NCBI RefSeq assembly: GCF_021401245.1 | Contig: NZ_JACBFY010000003.1 | Coordinates: 682,001-746,000, forward strand | Direction of reading: 5' to 3' | Source of the DNA: Pseudacidovorax sp. NFM-22 | GTDB taxonomy: Bacteria; Pseudomonadota; Gammaproteobacteria; Burkholderiales; Burkholderiaceae_C | Length of the DNA: 64,000 nucleotides | Part shown: piece after piece, positions 1 to 8,710 of the stretch | How the letters are laid out: each line of letters begins with the position of its first letter | How positions within the stretch are numbered: the first letter of the stretch is position 1 | Notes under the pieces: generated by a model | Databases searched by the model: none | What the model was told of the DNA's origin: nothing | What the model saw: the letters and a program-made list of their open reading frames with translations, nothing else | Program-made: the position numbers and the translations under genes

Positions 1-145
1 CGGTGCTGTAGCCGCCCCACGAGCGCGCCCGCACATGTGGCGGCAGGCCGGCGACGGCCTCGGCCAGGAAGGCGCGCACCTCGGCACGCAGGGCTTCGTC
101 CTCGGCCGGGATGGCGGTGAGTGCGAGCGAATCGAGCACGCTCAT
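1..145 (-). CDS. Acyl-CoA dehydrogenase, N-terminal fragment (cut by window edge)
   Basis: Only the first 48 codons are inside the window. The protein starts MSVLDSLALTAIPAEDEAL and continues into a helix with ALRAEVRAFLAEAV, which resembles the opening helix of acyl-CoA dehydrogenases. Its ATG at 145 overlaps the stop of the upstream CoA-transferase in an ATGA arrangement, so it is translationally coupled as the next gene of the leftward operon. An FAD-dependent alpha,beta-dehydrogenation following CoA transfer would fit the operon. The family call rests on a short stretch and on context. Confidence 0.65.
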   Translation of the reverse strand, partial: MSVLDSLALTAIPAEDEALRAEVRAFLAEAVAGLPPHVRARSWGGYST

Positions 146-1386
146 GCCAGGACTCCTTGATCGAACAGTTGTTGAATGGCTTCGGCCGACAGGCCCAGGT
201 GGTCGGTCAGCACTTCGCGGGTGTGCTGGCCCAGCTGCGGAGCGGCAGCCCGGTAGCTGACCGGGGTGTCCGACAGTCGGATCGGGCTGGCGACCATCGG
301 CACCGGGCCGGCTTGCGGATGCGGCATGGTCATGCGCAGGCCGCGGGCGATGACCTGCGGGTCCTCGAACACGTCGGCCACGGTGTTGATGGGACCGCAG
401 GGCACGGCGTGCTGCTCCAGCAGCGCGATCCAGTCGCGGGTGCTGCGCGTGCGGGTGAGTGTGCGCAACTGCGCCACCAGCACTTCACGGTTTGCCAGCC
501 GGGCCGTGTTGGTGGCAAAGCGCGCGTCCGCGGCCCAGTCGGGCTGGCCTGCGGCGTCGCAGAAGCGGCGGAACTGCCCGTCGTTGCCGATGGCCAGGAT
601 CATGTGGCCGTCCGCCGTCTGAAAGTCCTGGTAGGGCACGGTGTTGGGATGCGCGTTGCCCATGCGGCGCGGCACGCCGCCGCCATAGAGGTAGTTCATG
701 CCCTGGTTGGCCAGGCAGGCGACCTGCACGTCCAGCAGAGCCATGTCGATGTGCTGGCCGCGACCGGTGTGTTCGCGCGCCTGCAGCGCAGCCAGGATGG
801 CCGTGCTGGCGTACAGGCCGGTCAAGATGTCGGCCAGGGCCACGCCGACCTTGGCCGGTCCGCCGCCGGGTGCGTCGTCGGGTTGGCCCGTCACGCTCAT
901 GAGGCCACCCATGCCCTGGATCAGGAAGTCGTAGCCGGCCCGGTGCGCATACGGCCCGGTGTGGCCGAAGCCGGTGATGGAGCAGTAGACGAGGCGCGGG
1001 TTGATCGCCAGCAGGCTGTCGGCGTTCAGCCCATAGGCGGCCAGGCCGCCCGTCTTGAAGTTCTCGATCAGCACGTCGCTGCGCTGCGCCAGTTCGCGCA
1101 CCAGCGCCTGCCCCGCGGGCTGGGTGATGTCGATCGCGACCGAGCGTTTGTTGCGGTTGGCGCACTGGTAGTAGGCCGACTCGCCGGTGGGCTGGCCAGC
1201 GGCGTCGGTGACGAAGGGCGGGCCCCAGGCGCGCGTGTCGTCGCCTGAGCCGGGCCGCTCCACCTTGATCACGTCCGCGCCCAGGTCGCCCAGCGTCTGG
1301 CTGGCCCAGGGGCCGGCCAGCACGCGCGACAGGTCCAGCACGCGGATGTGGCCGAGCGCGCCGGCCGGCGTGGCGCCCAGGGTCAT
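142..1386 (-). CDS. Class III CoA-transferase (CaiB/BaiF family)
   Basis: A 414-residue protein, the usual family length of about 400. CaiB/BaiF enzymes move CoA from an acyl-CoA donor to a carboxylic acid and activate it for catabolism. The N-terminal Rossmann-like start (RVLDLSRVLAGPWASQ, then DVIKVERPGSGDDTR) and the central GYDFLIQGMGGLMSVTG block are family hallmarks. Asp153 in GYD aligns with where I expect the catalytic aspartate. I start at ATG 1386 rather than the longer open frame, because this ATG overlaps the stop of the upstream Bug gene as ATGA and begins just before the conserved block. It is coupled at its 3' end to the acyl-CoA dehydrogenase. The substrate cannot be told from sequence. 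Confidence 0.92.
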   Translation of the reverse strand: MTLGATPAGALGHIRVLDLSRVLAGPWASQTLGDLGADVIKVERPGSGDDTRAWGPPFVTDAAGQPTGESAYYQCANRNKRSVAIDITQPAGQALVRELAQRSDVLIENFKTGGLAAYGLNADSLLAINPRLVYCSITGFGHTGPYAHRAGYDFLIQGMGGLMSVTGQPDDAPGGGPAKVGVALADILTGLYASTAILAALQAREHTGRGQHIDMALLDVQVACLANQGMNYLYGGGVPRRMGNAHPNTVPYQDFQTADGHMILAIGNDGQFRRFCDAAGQPDWAADARFATNTARLANREVLVAQLRTLTRTRSTRDWIALLEQHAVPCGPINTVADVFEDPQVIARGLRMTMPHPQAGPVPMVASPIRLSDTPVSYRAAAPQLGQHTREVLTDHLGLSAEAIQQLFDQGVLA

Positions 1387-2363
1387 TGCAGCGGCACCTT
1401 CGCCTGCTCGACGATGCGCTTCCACAGCGCGATCTCCTTCTGCTGGAAGTCGCGCATCTGCGCCGGGCCGCCGGTCATGGGTGTGGCGCCCAGGCGCTCA
1501 TAGAAGGCGCGCGTCTCGTCCATGCGCGACACGGTGGTGAAGAGCTCGGCCAGGCGCGCCGTCTCTGCCGCCGGCGTGCGTGCCGCCACCATGGCGCCCA
1601 CCCAGGTGTAGGCCTCGAAGCCGGGCAGGCCGGCCTCGGCCGCGGTGGGCACCTCGGGCGCCACGGCGACGCGGCGGTCGGCGGCCACCGCCAGCACTTT
1701 CACGCGGCCACCGCGTGCCAGCTCCTGCACGGCCGTGACTTCGGCGAAGGTGTAGTCCACCTGGCCGCCCGCCACGGCCGTGATCGCTTCGGCCGCGCTT
1801 TTGAAGGGCACGTGCACGGTCTGCACCTTGGCCACGTCGTTGAGCAGCTCGCCCATGAGCTGGTAGCCCGCCGAGCCCGCGCCGAAGTTGATGCGCCCCG
1901 GCTCGGCGCGGGCCTTGGCCAGCAGGCCCTGCAGGTCCGCATAGGGCGCCGCGGGCCCGACGGCGAGCATGGCGGGCGAGCGCATCATCATCGTTAGCGG
2001 CGAGAAGTCGGCCACCGGGTCGTAGGGCAACTGGCGGAACAGCGCGGCGTTGACGGCCAGCGTGGAATTGCTGCCGATGAACACGGTGTAGCCGTCCGGT
2101 GGCGCCGCCAGCACCTGGCGCACGGCCAGGAAGCCGTTGGCGCCCGGCTTGTTCTCGACCACGACGGGCTGGCCGGTGAGCGCCTGCAACTGCCGCGCGA
2201 AGTAGCGCGCCGAGGTGTCGGTGCCGCTGCCGGGTCCGAAGGGCACGACGAACCGCAGGGGCCGCGAGGGAAAAACGGGCTGCGCCTGCGCGTTGGCGCT
2301 GGCGGTCGCGAGCGCAGCGGCTGCGGCGCCAGCGGCCAGCAGGGTTCTACGGGTCAGGGTCAT
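1383..2363 (-). CDS. Bug/TctC-family periplasmic solute-binding protein
   Basis: A 326-residue tripartite tricarboxylate receptor-type protein. The first 28 residues form an export signal with a twin-arginine-like start (TRRTLLAAG) and an Ala-rich core ending ANAQAQ. The mature part begins with the family signature FPSRPLRFVVPFGPGSGTD. Later VVENKPGANGFLA and the PYDPVADFSPL block are also typical. Bug proteins bind small organic acids in the periplasm and may feed a transporter or act as sensors. No tctA/tctB membrane genes are nearby, so it is an orphan receptor, as is common in Burkholderiales. It is coupled to the CoA-transferase by an ATGA overlap, which suggests the ligand is the substrate of this operon. 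Confidence 0.93.
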   Translation of the reverse strand: MTLTRRTLLAAGAAAAALATASANAQAQPVFPSRPLRFVVPFGPGSGTDTSARYFARQLQALTGQPVVVENKPGANGFLAVRQVLAAPPDGYTVFIGSNSTLAVNAALFRQLPYDPVADFSPLTMMMRSPAMLAVGPAAPYADLQGLLAKARAEPGRINFGAGSAGYQLMGELLNDVAKVQTVHVPFKSAAEAITAVAGGQVDYTFAEVTAVQELARGGRVKVLAVAADRRVAVAPEVPTAAEAGLPGFEAYTWVGAMVAARTPAAETARLAELFTTVSRMDETRAFYERLGATPMTGGPAQMRDFQQKEIALWKRIVEQAKVPLQ

Positions 2364-2392
2364 GGTGCGTGTCTACTCGACGGGTATCCCGC

Positions 2393-3415
2393 TCACTCGA
2401 GCGTGACGCCGGTGGCCTTGACCACGCCCGCCCAGCGCGCCAGCTCCTTGCGGATGTAGACGCCGTATTCCTCGGGCGTGGAGCCCAGCGGCTCCGTGCC
2501 CTGCTGCGCCAGGCGTTCGCGCACGTCGGCGCTGCGCAGGGCCTTCATGACTTCGGCATTGAGCCGCTGCACGACGGCCGGCGGCGTCGCGGCCGGCACC
2601 ATCAGGCCCTGCCAGGCGCCGGCCTCGAAGCCGGGCATGACCGTCTCGTCCAGCGTGGGCACGTCCGGGAAGAGCGACATGCGCTTAGCGGTGGTCACGG
2701 CCAGCAGCTTCATGCGCTTGTCGCGCACGAAGGCCATGACCGAGTTGACCGTGTCGGTCATGAACTGGATCTGGCCGCCGGCCAGGTCCACGTCGGCCGG
2801 CGCGCTCCCCTTGTAGGGCACATGCGTGGCATCGATGCCCTGTGCCCGCACGAACTGGTAGGCCCCCAGGTGCGTCACGTTGCCGTTGCCTGCCGAGCCG
2901 TAGGACAGCTTGCCGGGGTTGGCCTTGGCGTAGGCCACGAATTCACGCACGTTGTTGGCCGGCACGCCGGGATTCACCACCAGCGCCAGCGGCACCACCG
3001 CCGTGAGGGCCACCGGCGCCAGGTCGCGCAGCACGTCGTAGGGCATGCTCTTGTAGAGCGCCGGGCTGAGCGCGACGGACGAGGTGTTGTAGAGCACCGT
3101 GTAGCCGTCGGGTGCGGCCTTGGCCACATAGGCCGAGCCGATGTTGCCGTTGGCGCCGGGCTTGTTGTCCACCATCACCGGCTGGCCCATCTGCTCCGAC
3201 AGCTTCTGCGCCAGCACGCGGGCGATCAGGTCGGTGGGGCCACCGGGCGGGAAGGGCACCACCATCGTGATGGCCTTGGTGGGGTAGGCATTGGGCGCAG
3301 CCGGCTGGGCCTGGGCAGGCAGGGCGGAGAGGACGCCGGTCAAGGCGGCGGTCAAGGTTAGCGCGACCCGTCGGCGGTCGATGCCGGGCGGGCGGCGGTT
3401 CTGGGGGGCTTGCAT
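2393..3415 (-). CDS. Bug/TctC-family periplasmic solute-binding protein (second copy in operon)
   Basis: A 340-residue Bug receptor, a distinct paralogue of its downstream neighbour. It has a long signal sequence (about residues 1-42, RRVALTLTAALTGVLSALPA then QAQPAA). The core motifs follow: YPTKAITMVVPFPPGGPTD, VMVDNKPGANGNIG and AAPDGYTVLYN. It lies 29 bases upstream of the other Bug gene and 50 bases downstream of the MaoC-type gene in the same leftward operon. The ATG at 3415 is preceded by a purine-rich ACGGAGACAAACCC site. Two receptors in one operon suggest two related ligands or a duplication that has diverged. Confidence 0.92.
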   Translation of the reverse strand: MQAPQNRRPPGIDRRRVALTLTAALTGVLSALPAQAQPAAPNAYPTKAITMVVPFPPGGPTDLIARVLAQKLSEQMGQPVMVDNKPGANGNIGSAYVAKAAPDGYTVLYNTSSVALSPALYKSMPYDVLRDLAPVALTAVVPLALVVNPGVPANNVREFVAYAKANPGKLSYGSAGNGNVTHLGAYQFVRAQGIDATHVPYKGSAPADVDLAGGQIQFMTDTVNSVMAFVRDKRMKLLAVTTAKRMSLFPDVPTLDETVMPGFEAGAWQGLMVPAATPPAVVQRLNAEVMKALRSADVRERLAQQGTEPLGSTPEEYGVYIRKELARWAGVVKATGVTLE

Positions 3416-3465
3416 GGGTTTGTCTCCGTCGTTGTTCGAAAGGGAAGGCAGCGCGTCGCGCTGGC

Positions 3466-3963
3466 TCAGTCGCGCCCGGCCAGCAGCCGCGTGGCGGTGT
3501 AGGTCATCACCATTGCGCCGTGCTGGTTGTGCACGTCGATGCGGGAGGTGACGACGGCGCGGCCGTGGCGGGAGGTGGGGCGGATGGCCGTGACCTCGAT
3601 CACGGCCTCGATGGTGTCGCCCACCTGCACGGGCGCCAGGATCTTCTGGTGCAGCTCCAGCATGGCCAGGCCCGTGCCCTGGATCATGGTCTGCAGGATG
3701 AAGCCCTCGATCAGGGTGTAGGTGAGCGCACCCGGCACGGGCCGTCCTGCCATCGCGGCGCCCTCGTAGCCGTCCTCGATGAAGATGGCTTCGAGCATGC
3801 CGGTGACGCCGATGAACTGCACCAGGTCCGTCTCGGTGATGGTGCGGCGGAAGGTGCGCATGCGCTGGCCGACGTGCAGGTCCTGCCAGACGAAGCCCTG
3901 GCCCAGGCGGGGCAGGCTGCGGTCGATGCCGGTGACGGTGGGGGAGGCGGCGAGATCGGTCAT
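3466..3963 (-). CDS. MaoC-like hotdog dehydratase
   Basis: A 165-residue single hotdog-fold protein of the MaoC/R-hydratase type. Visible features are the N-terminal VGQRMRTFRRTITETDLVQF block, which precedes the hydratase motif in this family, a central ALTYTLIEGF helix and a C-terminal VQVGDTIEAVIEVTAIRPTS strand. Such proteins hydrate enoyl-CoA thioesters, and this fits between CoA activation and dehydrogenation in the operon. The start ATG at 3963 overlaps the stop of the upstream CoA-transferase (ATGA). The exact acyl-CoA substrate is unknown. A thioesterase role is a less likely alternative. Confidence 0.85.
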   Translation of the reverse strand: MTDLAASPTVTGIDRSLPRLGQGFVWQDLHVGQRMRTFRRTITETDLVQFIGVTGMLEAIFIEDGYEGAAMAGRPVPGALTYTLIEGFILQTMIQGTGLAMLELHQKILAPVQVGDTIEAVIEVTAIRPTSRHGRAVVTSRIDVHNQHGAMVMTYTATRLLAGRD

Positions 3964-5183
3964 GGCGTGGTGGAGGCGGGTTGAAGGGGGGCTGCGCCAG
4001 AGGTCGGGGTGGGCGGCTTCGATGCCATGACGGCGTCGATCTGCGCAGGGCTGCATCCCGCCTCTGCCAGCAGCGTGCGGGTATGGGCGCCCAGGCGCGG
4101 CGGCATGGCGATGCCGGGCCGCTGGCCGTCGAAGCGCACCGGCACGCCGGGGAAGCGCACCGTGCCCATGGCCTCGTCCTCCAGCTGCTCGAAGAAGCCC
4201 GTCTGCGCCAGGTGCGGATCGTCCGGCAGCGTGTCGAGGCGTCCGATCGGCGCGGCGGGTATCTCCAGGCGCTCGCACACCTCGAGCCAGTGCGCGGTGT
4301 CGTGTCGCCGGGTGAACTGGCAGGCCAGCTCCAGCAGGTCGGCAATGTTCGCGGTGCGCGCCGCGATGTCGGCGAAGCGCGGGTCGCCGGCCAGTTCCGG
4401 CACCCCCACCTCGGCGAAGAAGCGCTGCCAGTGCAGGTCGGTGTAGGGCATCATGGCCACGAAGCCATCGGCCGTCGGGCAAGGCCGGCGCCATGGTGCC
4501 AGCACCCGGGGGTAGCCGGCCGGTCCGCGCGCCGGCTCGAAGTGCTGGCCGTACAGATGCTCCACCAGGTTGAAACCCACCATGGACTCGAACATGGGGA
4601 TCTCCACGAAGGCGCCTTGGCCCGTGCGTTCGCGCTGCATCAGTGCAGCCAGGATGGCATGGGCGGCCACGTGCGCGCAGGTCTTGTCGGCAGCGATGGT
4701 GGGCAGGTAACGCATCTCGCCGGCCTGCCGGGACATCAGGTCGGCCAGGCCCGACATGCCCTGGATCACATCGTCATAGGCCGGTCGGCCCGCATAGGGG
4801 CCTGGTAGAAAGCCAAGCAGGCTCGCGTACACCAGGCGGGGATGGCGGGCGCGCAACTCATCCGGTGCGATGCCCAGGCCCGCCAGCTTCTGCGGCCGCA
4901 TGCTGTGCATGAACACGTCGGCCGTGGCCACCAGCGCCTGCAGCGCATCGCGGGCCTCGGGCCGCTTCAGATCGAGCACCACGCTCTTCTTGCTGCGGTT
5001 GGCACCCAGGAACATGGCGGCCATGCCGGGCTCCACACCGGGTCCGGTGTGTCGGGTCGAGTCGCCCTCGGGGCCTTCCACCTTGATCACCTCGGCGCCA
5101 TAGTCGGCCAGCACCTGGCTGGCCAACGGTCCGAAGATCACGGTGGACAGGTCCAGCACGCGCAGGCCCTGCAAAGGCGTCAT
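3960..5183 (-). CDS. Class III CoA-transferase (CaiB/BaiF family), first gene of operon
   Basis: A 407-residue CaiB/BaiF enzyme related to but clearly different from the other copy in the operon. It opens with LQGLRVLDLSTVIFGPLASQ and carries EVIKVEGPEGDSTRHTGPG, GANRSKKSVVLDLKRPEA and the PAYDDVIQGMSGLADL block. I start at 5183 because GGAG lies about 8 bases upstream; the ATG six bases earlier sits almost on that ribosome site. It is the promoter-proximal gene, divergent from the LysR regulator. Its end overlaps the MaoC-type gene (ATGA). Two CoA-transferases in one operon may handle an acid and a later intermediate, or sequential donor and acceptor steps. Confidence 0.92.
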   Translation of the reverse strand: MTPLQGLRVLDLSTVIFGPLASQVLADYGAEVIKVEGPEGDSTRHTGPGVEPGMAAMFLGANRSKKSVVLDLKRPEARDALQALVATADVFMHSMRPQKLAGLGIAPDELRARHPRLVYASLLGFLPGPYAGRPAYDDVIQGMSGLADLMSRQAGEMRYLPTIAADKTCAHVAAHAILAALMQRERTGQGAFVEIPMFESMVGFNLVEHLYGQHFEPARGPAGYPRVLAPWRRPCPTADGFVAMMPYTDLHWQRFFAEVGVPELAGDPRFADIAARTANIADLLELACQFTRRHDTAHWLEVCERLEIPAAPIGRLDTLPDDPHLAQTGFFEQLEDEAMGTVRFPGVPVRFDGQRPGIAMPPRLGAHTRTLLAEAGCSPAQIDAVMASKPPTPTSGAAPLQPASTTP

Positions 5184-5280
5184 CGCCATGTCTCCGTCGT
5201 TGTCGTGAGGCGGATTCTTCGGCTCAGGGCTGGCGCTGTCTAATATCTGATTCCAGCCCTGTGATAGCAACGAGGTATCA
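5184..5280. promoter_or_regulatory. Divergent promoter region between CoA-transferase operon and LysR gene
   Basis: A 97-base spacer that must hold both the operon promoter and the LysR-type gene promoter. LysR regulators usually control a divergent operon through such a spacer. An AT-richer patch around 5240-5254 (TCTAATATCTGATTCCAG) stands out against the GC-rich surroundings and is the most likely promoter or LysR contact. No clean T-N11-A palindrome is certain. Confidence 0.5.
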
Positions 5281-6177
5281 ATGGACCCCCGACAGCTGCG
5301 CCAGTTCGTGGCGCTGGCCAGCACCCTCAACTACCGCCGCGCGGCCGAGCAGCTGCACATGTCGCAGCCGCCGCTGTCGGCGTCGATCCGGCGGCTGGAG
5401 GAGCAGCTGGGCGTGCAGCTGTTCGAGCGCACCCGACGGGGCACCTCGCTCACCGCCGCCGGCCAGGCGGCGCTGGAGGATGCGCAGCGCGCGCTCTTTC
5501 ATGCCGAGCAGTTCGGACGTGTCGCTGCGGCCGCCGCCCGCGGCGAGGCCGGCGATCTGCGCATCGGCTTCGTCGGCTCGGCCACCTATGCGCTCATGCC
5601 GCAACTGATGCCGGTGTTCCGCAGCCGCTATCCGGACGTGCACCTGGTGTTGGCCGAATCCACCACGCGGCAGTTGCTCGACGACGTGGAGCAGGGCCAT
5701 GTGGATGCAGGCCTGCTGCGCTTTCCGGTGGCACGGGCGACGAAGGCGCGCATCCAGCCGGTGGAGCGCGACCACTTCGTAGCCGCGCTGCCCGTGCAGC
5801 ATCCGCTGGCCCGGCGCACACGTCTCACGCTTTCGGCGCTGCAGGACGAGGCCTTTGTTCTGTATTCGGCAAGCGCGGTGCCGGGGCTGCATGCCATGGC
5901 GCTGCAGGCCTGCCAGCAGGCCGGCTTCATGCCGCGGGTGCAGCAGGAGGCTGTGCAGGTGCAGACCGTGGTGAGCCTGGTCGAAAGCGGCCTGGGCGTG
6001 GCGCTGGTGCCTTCGGTGGCCACGCGTCATGCCAATCGCGCCGTGGCGTTCCGGCGCTTGCATGGGCCAGGGGCGGACGTGGAGATCGGCATCGCGCTCG
6101 CCTGGCGCGCGGAGAAGGAGACGGCAGCGGCGCGGCGGTTTCGGGAGTGCCTGCTTTCGCTCGATCTGAGGCGCTGA
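5281..6177 (+). CDS. LysR-family transcriptional regulator
   Basis: A 298-residue LysR-type regulator. The N-terminal winged HTH is clear (MDPRQLRQFVALASTLNYRR, AEQLHMSQPPLSASIRRLEE, LGVQLFERTRRGTSLTAAG). The effector domain (about residues 90-295) has the usual GDLRIGFVGSATYALMPQLM start. It is transcribed divergently from the CoA-transferase operon and is the obvious candidate regulator, probably sensing an acid or acyl-CoA intermediate. The start ATG at 5281 gives the standard family N-terminus. Confidence 0.95.
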   Translation: MDPRQLRQFVALASTLNYRRAAEQLHMSQPPLSASIRRLEEQLGVQLFERTRRGTSLTAAGQAALEDAQRALFHAEQFGRVAAAAARGEAGDLRIGFVGSATYALMPQLMPVFRSRYPDVHLVLAESTTRQLLDDVEQGHVDAGLLRFPVARATKARIQPVERDHFVAALPVQHPLARRTRLTLSALQDEAFVLYSASAVPGLHAMALQACQQAGFMPRVQQEAVQVQTVVSLVESGLGVALVPSVATRHANRAVAFRRLHGPGADVEIGIALAWRAEKETAAARRFRECLLSLDLRR

Positions 6178-6639
6178 TCACTTGCCCGAGGTCCTTCGGT
6201 GTCTCGCCAGGAGGCCCAACTACACATAGGCTCCTTCACGAAGTAAGCCATCGACGGCGAGCATCAACTTGCCAGCTTGCCACGTAGTTCGGCGTCGGCC
6301 TAGGAGCCAGCACCGGCCCCCGCAACCCACGTTTTTTCCCCTGGCTCTACCGGCATCCGCGGTGGATGGAGAGATTCAGATCGAACTACAGCGTACCGGC
6401 ATGACGATTTATATCGTCTGGCCCGAGGCGGCAGGTCGCGGCTAGGTCTGGCTGCGCGAGTGGCAGAGTTGCTGTGGAGCGGTGATGTGCGTGCCGGCAT
6501 CTCCTGCCGTCGGGCTCTACGGGCTTCGCCCCAGGTCGACGCTGTCGTCCTGGCCATTCGGCTTCGATCCCTCACGCCTTTGGCTGTCGCTGCGCGGCAG
6601 CCTGCGCGCTGCGCTTGCTTCGACGGCAGGGGTGGTGGG
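6178..6639. other. Intergenic junction between chromosomal operon and ICE backbone; no gene recognised
   Basis: I see no convincing coding sequence in this stretch. It separates the LysR gene from the first ICE gene, where a Tn4371-type element would normally have integrase and left-end genes. None is present. The DNA looks like degraded GC-rich sequence, and the left boundary of the element is probably here or further left. Confidence 0.5.
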
Positions 6640-6804
6640 GCTGGCTTGCTGGTTCCCTTCATCCTTGCACACCGTTCTCGCGGTCAAGGTCTGCGCGTGC
6701 TGTGCACGCTGGCGGCCTTGCGGCCGTCTTCGAACCTGTGACCGCTGCGCTGCGATGTGCCGGTTCCGGTCCCGGGCAATTCCGCCCGGTCACTGGAGGC
6801 CGCC
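6640..6804 (+). promoter_or_regulatory. Conserved leader module, copy 1 (upstream of radC-like gene)
   Basis: The first of three related leaders in this region (others at 7431-7590 and 12889-13057). Shared blocks are GCTTGCTG, a CGGTCAAGG segment, a CACGCTGGCGGCC segment, CCTGTGAC and a short hairpin just before the ribosome site. Here the hairpin is CCGGGC (6772-6777), loop AATTCC, GCCCGG (6784-6789). It is followed by CTGGAGG and the ATG at 6805. The conservation of non-coding sequence before three unrelated genes implies a shared control element. Confidence 0.7.
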
Positions 6805-7335
6805 ATGGCGCACGATCTTTTCTCTTCCCTCGATCTTCTTGGTTCTGTTCCCGCTGCTTTGCTAATGATCCAGGATCGCTCTGGCGAATACCGACCGGCG
6901 ACTACGGAAGAGCTGCTGCTGGCGGCCCAGCAGGTGTTGGCGGGTCAGGTGCGTGGTGCCGATGTGATGGACTCGCCGGCTGCCGTGCGGGCGTTCCTCA
7001 AGCTGCGTCTGGGTGTGCTGCCGCATGAGGTGTTCGCCGTGATCCACCTGGATGCACAGCATCGGGTGCTGGACTACGTCGAGATGTTCCGGGGCACGGT
7101 GAACCAGACGTCGGTGTTCCCCCGCGAGATCGTCAAGGAGGCGCTGGCCCGCAACGCGGCGGCGCTGCTGCTGGTGCACAACCATCCTTCGGGTGCGGCG
7201 GAGCCCTCGCGTGCGGACGAACTGTTGACGCGGACGCTCAAGGAGGCGCTGGCGCTGGTGGATGTGCGGGTCCTCGATCACCTGATCGTTGCCGGGCCGA
7301 CGGTGCTCTCGTTCGCGGAGCGCGGCTTGCTGTGA
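6805..7335 (+). CDS. radC: RadC-like JAB/MPN domain protein
   Basis: A 176-residue protein carrying the RadC (DUF2466) metalloprotease-like fold. The JAMM metal site is visible as LLVHNHPSGAAEPSRAD (His-x-His and the Ser/Asp pair), preceded by FPREIVKEALARNAAALLLV. It is shorter than chromosomal RadC (about 220 residues) and lacks the N-terminal HhH part, as is typical of RadC copies on conjugative elements. The start at 6805 follows GGAGG by six bases. A repair role is only presumed for this family. It is the first backbone gene here and ends at a terminator. Confidence 0.93.
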   Translation: MAHDLFSSLDLLGSVPAALLMIQDRSGEYRPATTEELLLAAQQVLAGQVRGADVMDSPAAVRAFLKLRLGVLPHEVFAVIHLDAQHRVLDYVEMFRGTVNQTSVFPREIVKEALARNAAALLLVHNHPSGAAEPSRADELLTRTLKEALALVDVRVLDHLIVAGPTVLSFAERGLL

Positions 7336-7337
7336 GA

Positions 7338-7358
7338 GGAGGGGCTCAGCCCCTTTTT
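7338..7358 (+). terminator. Rho-independent terminator after radC-like gene
   Basis: The sequence AGGGG (7340-7344), loop CTCAG, CCCCT (7350-7354) is followed by a run of five T (7354-7358). It begins a few bases after the radC-like stop codon. This is a textbook short intrinsic terminator. Confidence 0.8.
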
Positions 7359-7430
7359 CTGTTCGACGTTTCCGCGAGGGCGCCTCGGCATGAGGCACCT
7401 TGCGCGCTGATGTCGTGCTGGAACCGGACG

Positions 7431-7590
7431 GCTTGCTGCTCCCCTCATCCTGTCACGGCGTGCTCGGTCGTCAAGGGCGGCGCGCCGTTGGCGCTTGCGG
7501 CCGCGCGGCCGCCTTCGGCCCCTGACCACCTGCGCTGCGCCGTGCGGATCACGGTCCCGGGCAATCCCGCCCGAACAACCGGAGGTCCTC
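7431..7590 (+). promoter_or_regulatory. Conserved leader module, copy 2
   Basis: The second copy of the ICE leader. It shares GCTTGCTG, CCTCATCCTG, CGGTCGTCAAGG, a GCGGCC-rich segment and the pre-start hairpin CGGGC (7558-7562), loop AATCCC, GCCCG (7569-7573). GGAGG then precedes the ATG at 7591. It resembles the leaders of the radC-like and DUF2958 genes, although the downstream proteins are unrelated. Confidence 0.7.
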
Positions 7591-7983
7591 ATGGACGAAA
7601 AATCTTACGTGTCGCTGGAGCGGAGGCTGTGCCTTGTTTGTGGCCTGCCTTTCGATACCGGCAACCTGCTGCTGGACAAGCGCCTGCGCTCGAGCATGGC
7701 GCATCACACGACCACCGGCTGGGGCCTGTGCGCCGAGCATCAAGCGCTCTTCGACGACGGCTTCGTCGCGCTGGTCGAGTGCGATCCCGAGCGCAGTGGC
7801 GTGTCGGCTGGCGTCGGGACGCTCAGGCCTGAGCAGGCCTATCGCACAGGGCGCCTCGCCCATCTTCGAAAGGAGGTGTTCATGCGTCTGTTCAATGCAT
7901 CCATCGCAGACGAACAGGCTTGTGTCTTCGTCGAGCCGGGTGTGATCGCACAGTTGGAGACGATGGTGTCTGCGCCGCGCTGA
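7591..7983 (+). CDS. Hypothetical protein with putative zinc-binding CxxC/CxxH site
   Basis: A 130-residue protein I cannot place in a named family. Near the N-terminus it has CLVCGLPFDTGN and later WGLCAEHQALFDDGF. Together these give a CxxC plus CxxH set that could coordinate zinc. The rest is mixed alpha/beta with no membrane segment. The ATG at 7591 has a strong GGAGG five bases upstream. Position in an ICE backbone and a leader shared with radC-like and DUF2958 genes suggest a role in element maintenance or early transfer, but no function can be read from sequence. Confidence 0.75.
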   Translation: MDEKSYVSLERRLCLVCGLPFDTGNLLLDKRLRSSMAHHTTTGWGLCAEHQALFDDGFVALVECDPERSGVSAGVGTLRPEQAYRTGRLAHLRKEVFMRLFNASIADEQACVFVEPGVIAQLETMVSAPR

Positions 7984-8001
7984 TCGGTCGCGATGACCGA
8001 T

Positions 8002-8030
8002 GACGCGCCGCCCGTTCTGGGCGGCGCGTC
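8002..8030 (+). terminator. Strong hairpin, likely terminator
   Basis: A perfect 12-base-pair stem: GACGCGCCGCCC (8002-8013), loop GTTCT, GGGCGGCGCGTC (8019-8030). It lies 19 bases after the preceding stop. There is no long T run, so it may act as a weak intrinsic terminator or an RNA 3' end stabiliser. Confidence 0.6.
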
Positions 8031-8710
8031 GTGCGCATCGACCTGGAGGCGGACTTCCTGTGTCGGACCTTGGGCACCGGAGCGCCTAAGACGGTGACCT
8101 TCGATGCCTGCTGGAAGTGGCGGCATCCTTCCATGCAACCGCGGAACCTGCGCGTCGCATTCGTGGCGGACAACAGGGCTATTCCGTTGGCGCGGCCCCG
8201 ATGGCGGCAGAGGGTGGCGAGGGCCAGCCATTCCGACGGTCGTCGTCCGCAGAGATCCCATGCGCCATCTCGGTCGCGCGACGTTGCCGCCGACGAATGA
8301 CGTGCAGCGCGCTTCTGCGTCACAAGTCACGGCATCCACCGTGCGTTGCGCGATCCGTGCTTTCGTGCCGAAGGTGCAAGCCATGCGGCGAGGGCCTGTG
8401 CCATAGGTTCCGTTCGAGGGGCGGTCCGCTCCCACGGCCTTGTCTTTGAGCGTGAATCCTGGCGTGGGCACGGCAGGCCTGCGCGCCGCTCTGCTGCGCT
8501 TCGGCCAGCCTCGGCCTTGACCGCGGCAACCGGCCTGCCCAACAAATTTCCCCTGCGCTGCGCGCATTCCTCGCGAGGCAAATTTGCCGGGCCTGCCGGT
8601 CCTCCACTGCGTTGCGGCCTCCGGTGCGACGCGCCCGACCCGCGCCGGTCGGATCACCGCACAAGGCCGCGACGGGCGCGGACCTGGCAACCACTTCGAA
8701 AGGAAACACC
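8031..8710. other. Long non-coding stretch upstream of DUF736 gene
   Basis: About 680 bases with no convincing gene on either strand. It contains a perfect 12-base palindrome GGCAAATTTGCC at 8577-8588 inside a repetitive GC-rich leader. The leader differs from the three related leader modules, although it too ends in a purine-rich ribosome site (GAAAGGAAACACC) before the DUF736 gene. The length suggests a long 5' untranslated region or a lost gene. Confidence 0.4.

Noticed and set aside
8031-8300. A possible 89-residue gene after the CxxC protein
   Set aside because: It starts at GTG without a ribosome site, its composition changes along the frame and no family pattern appears.
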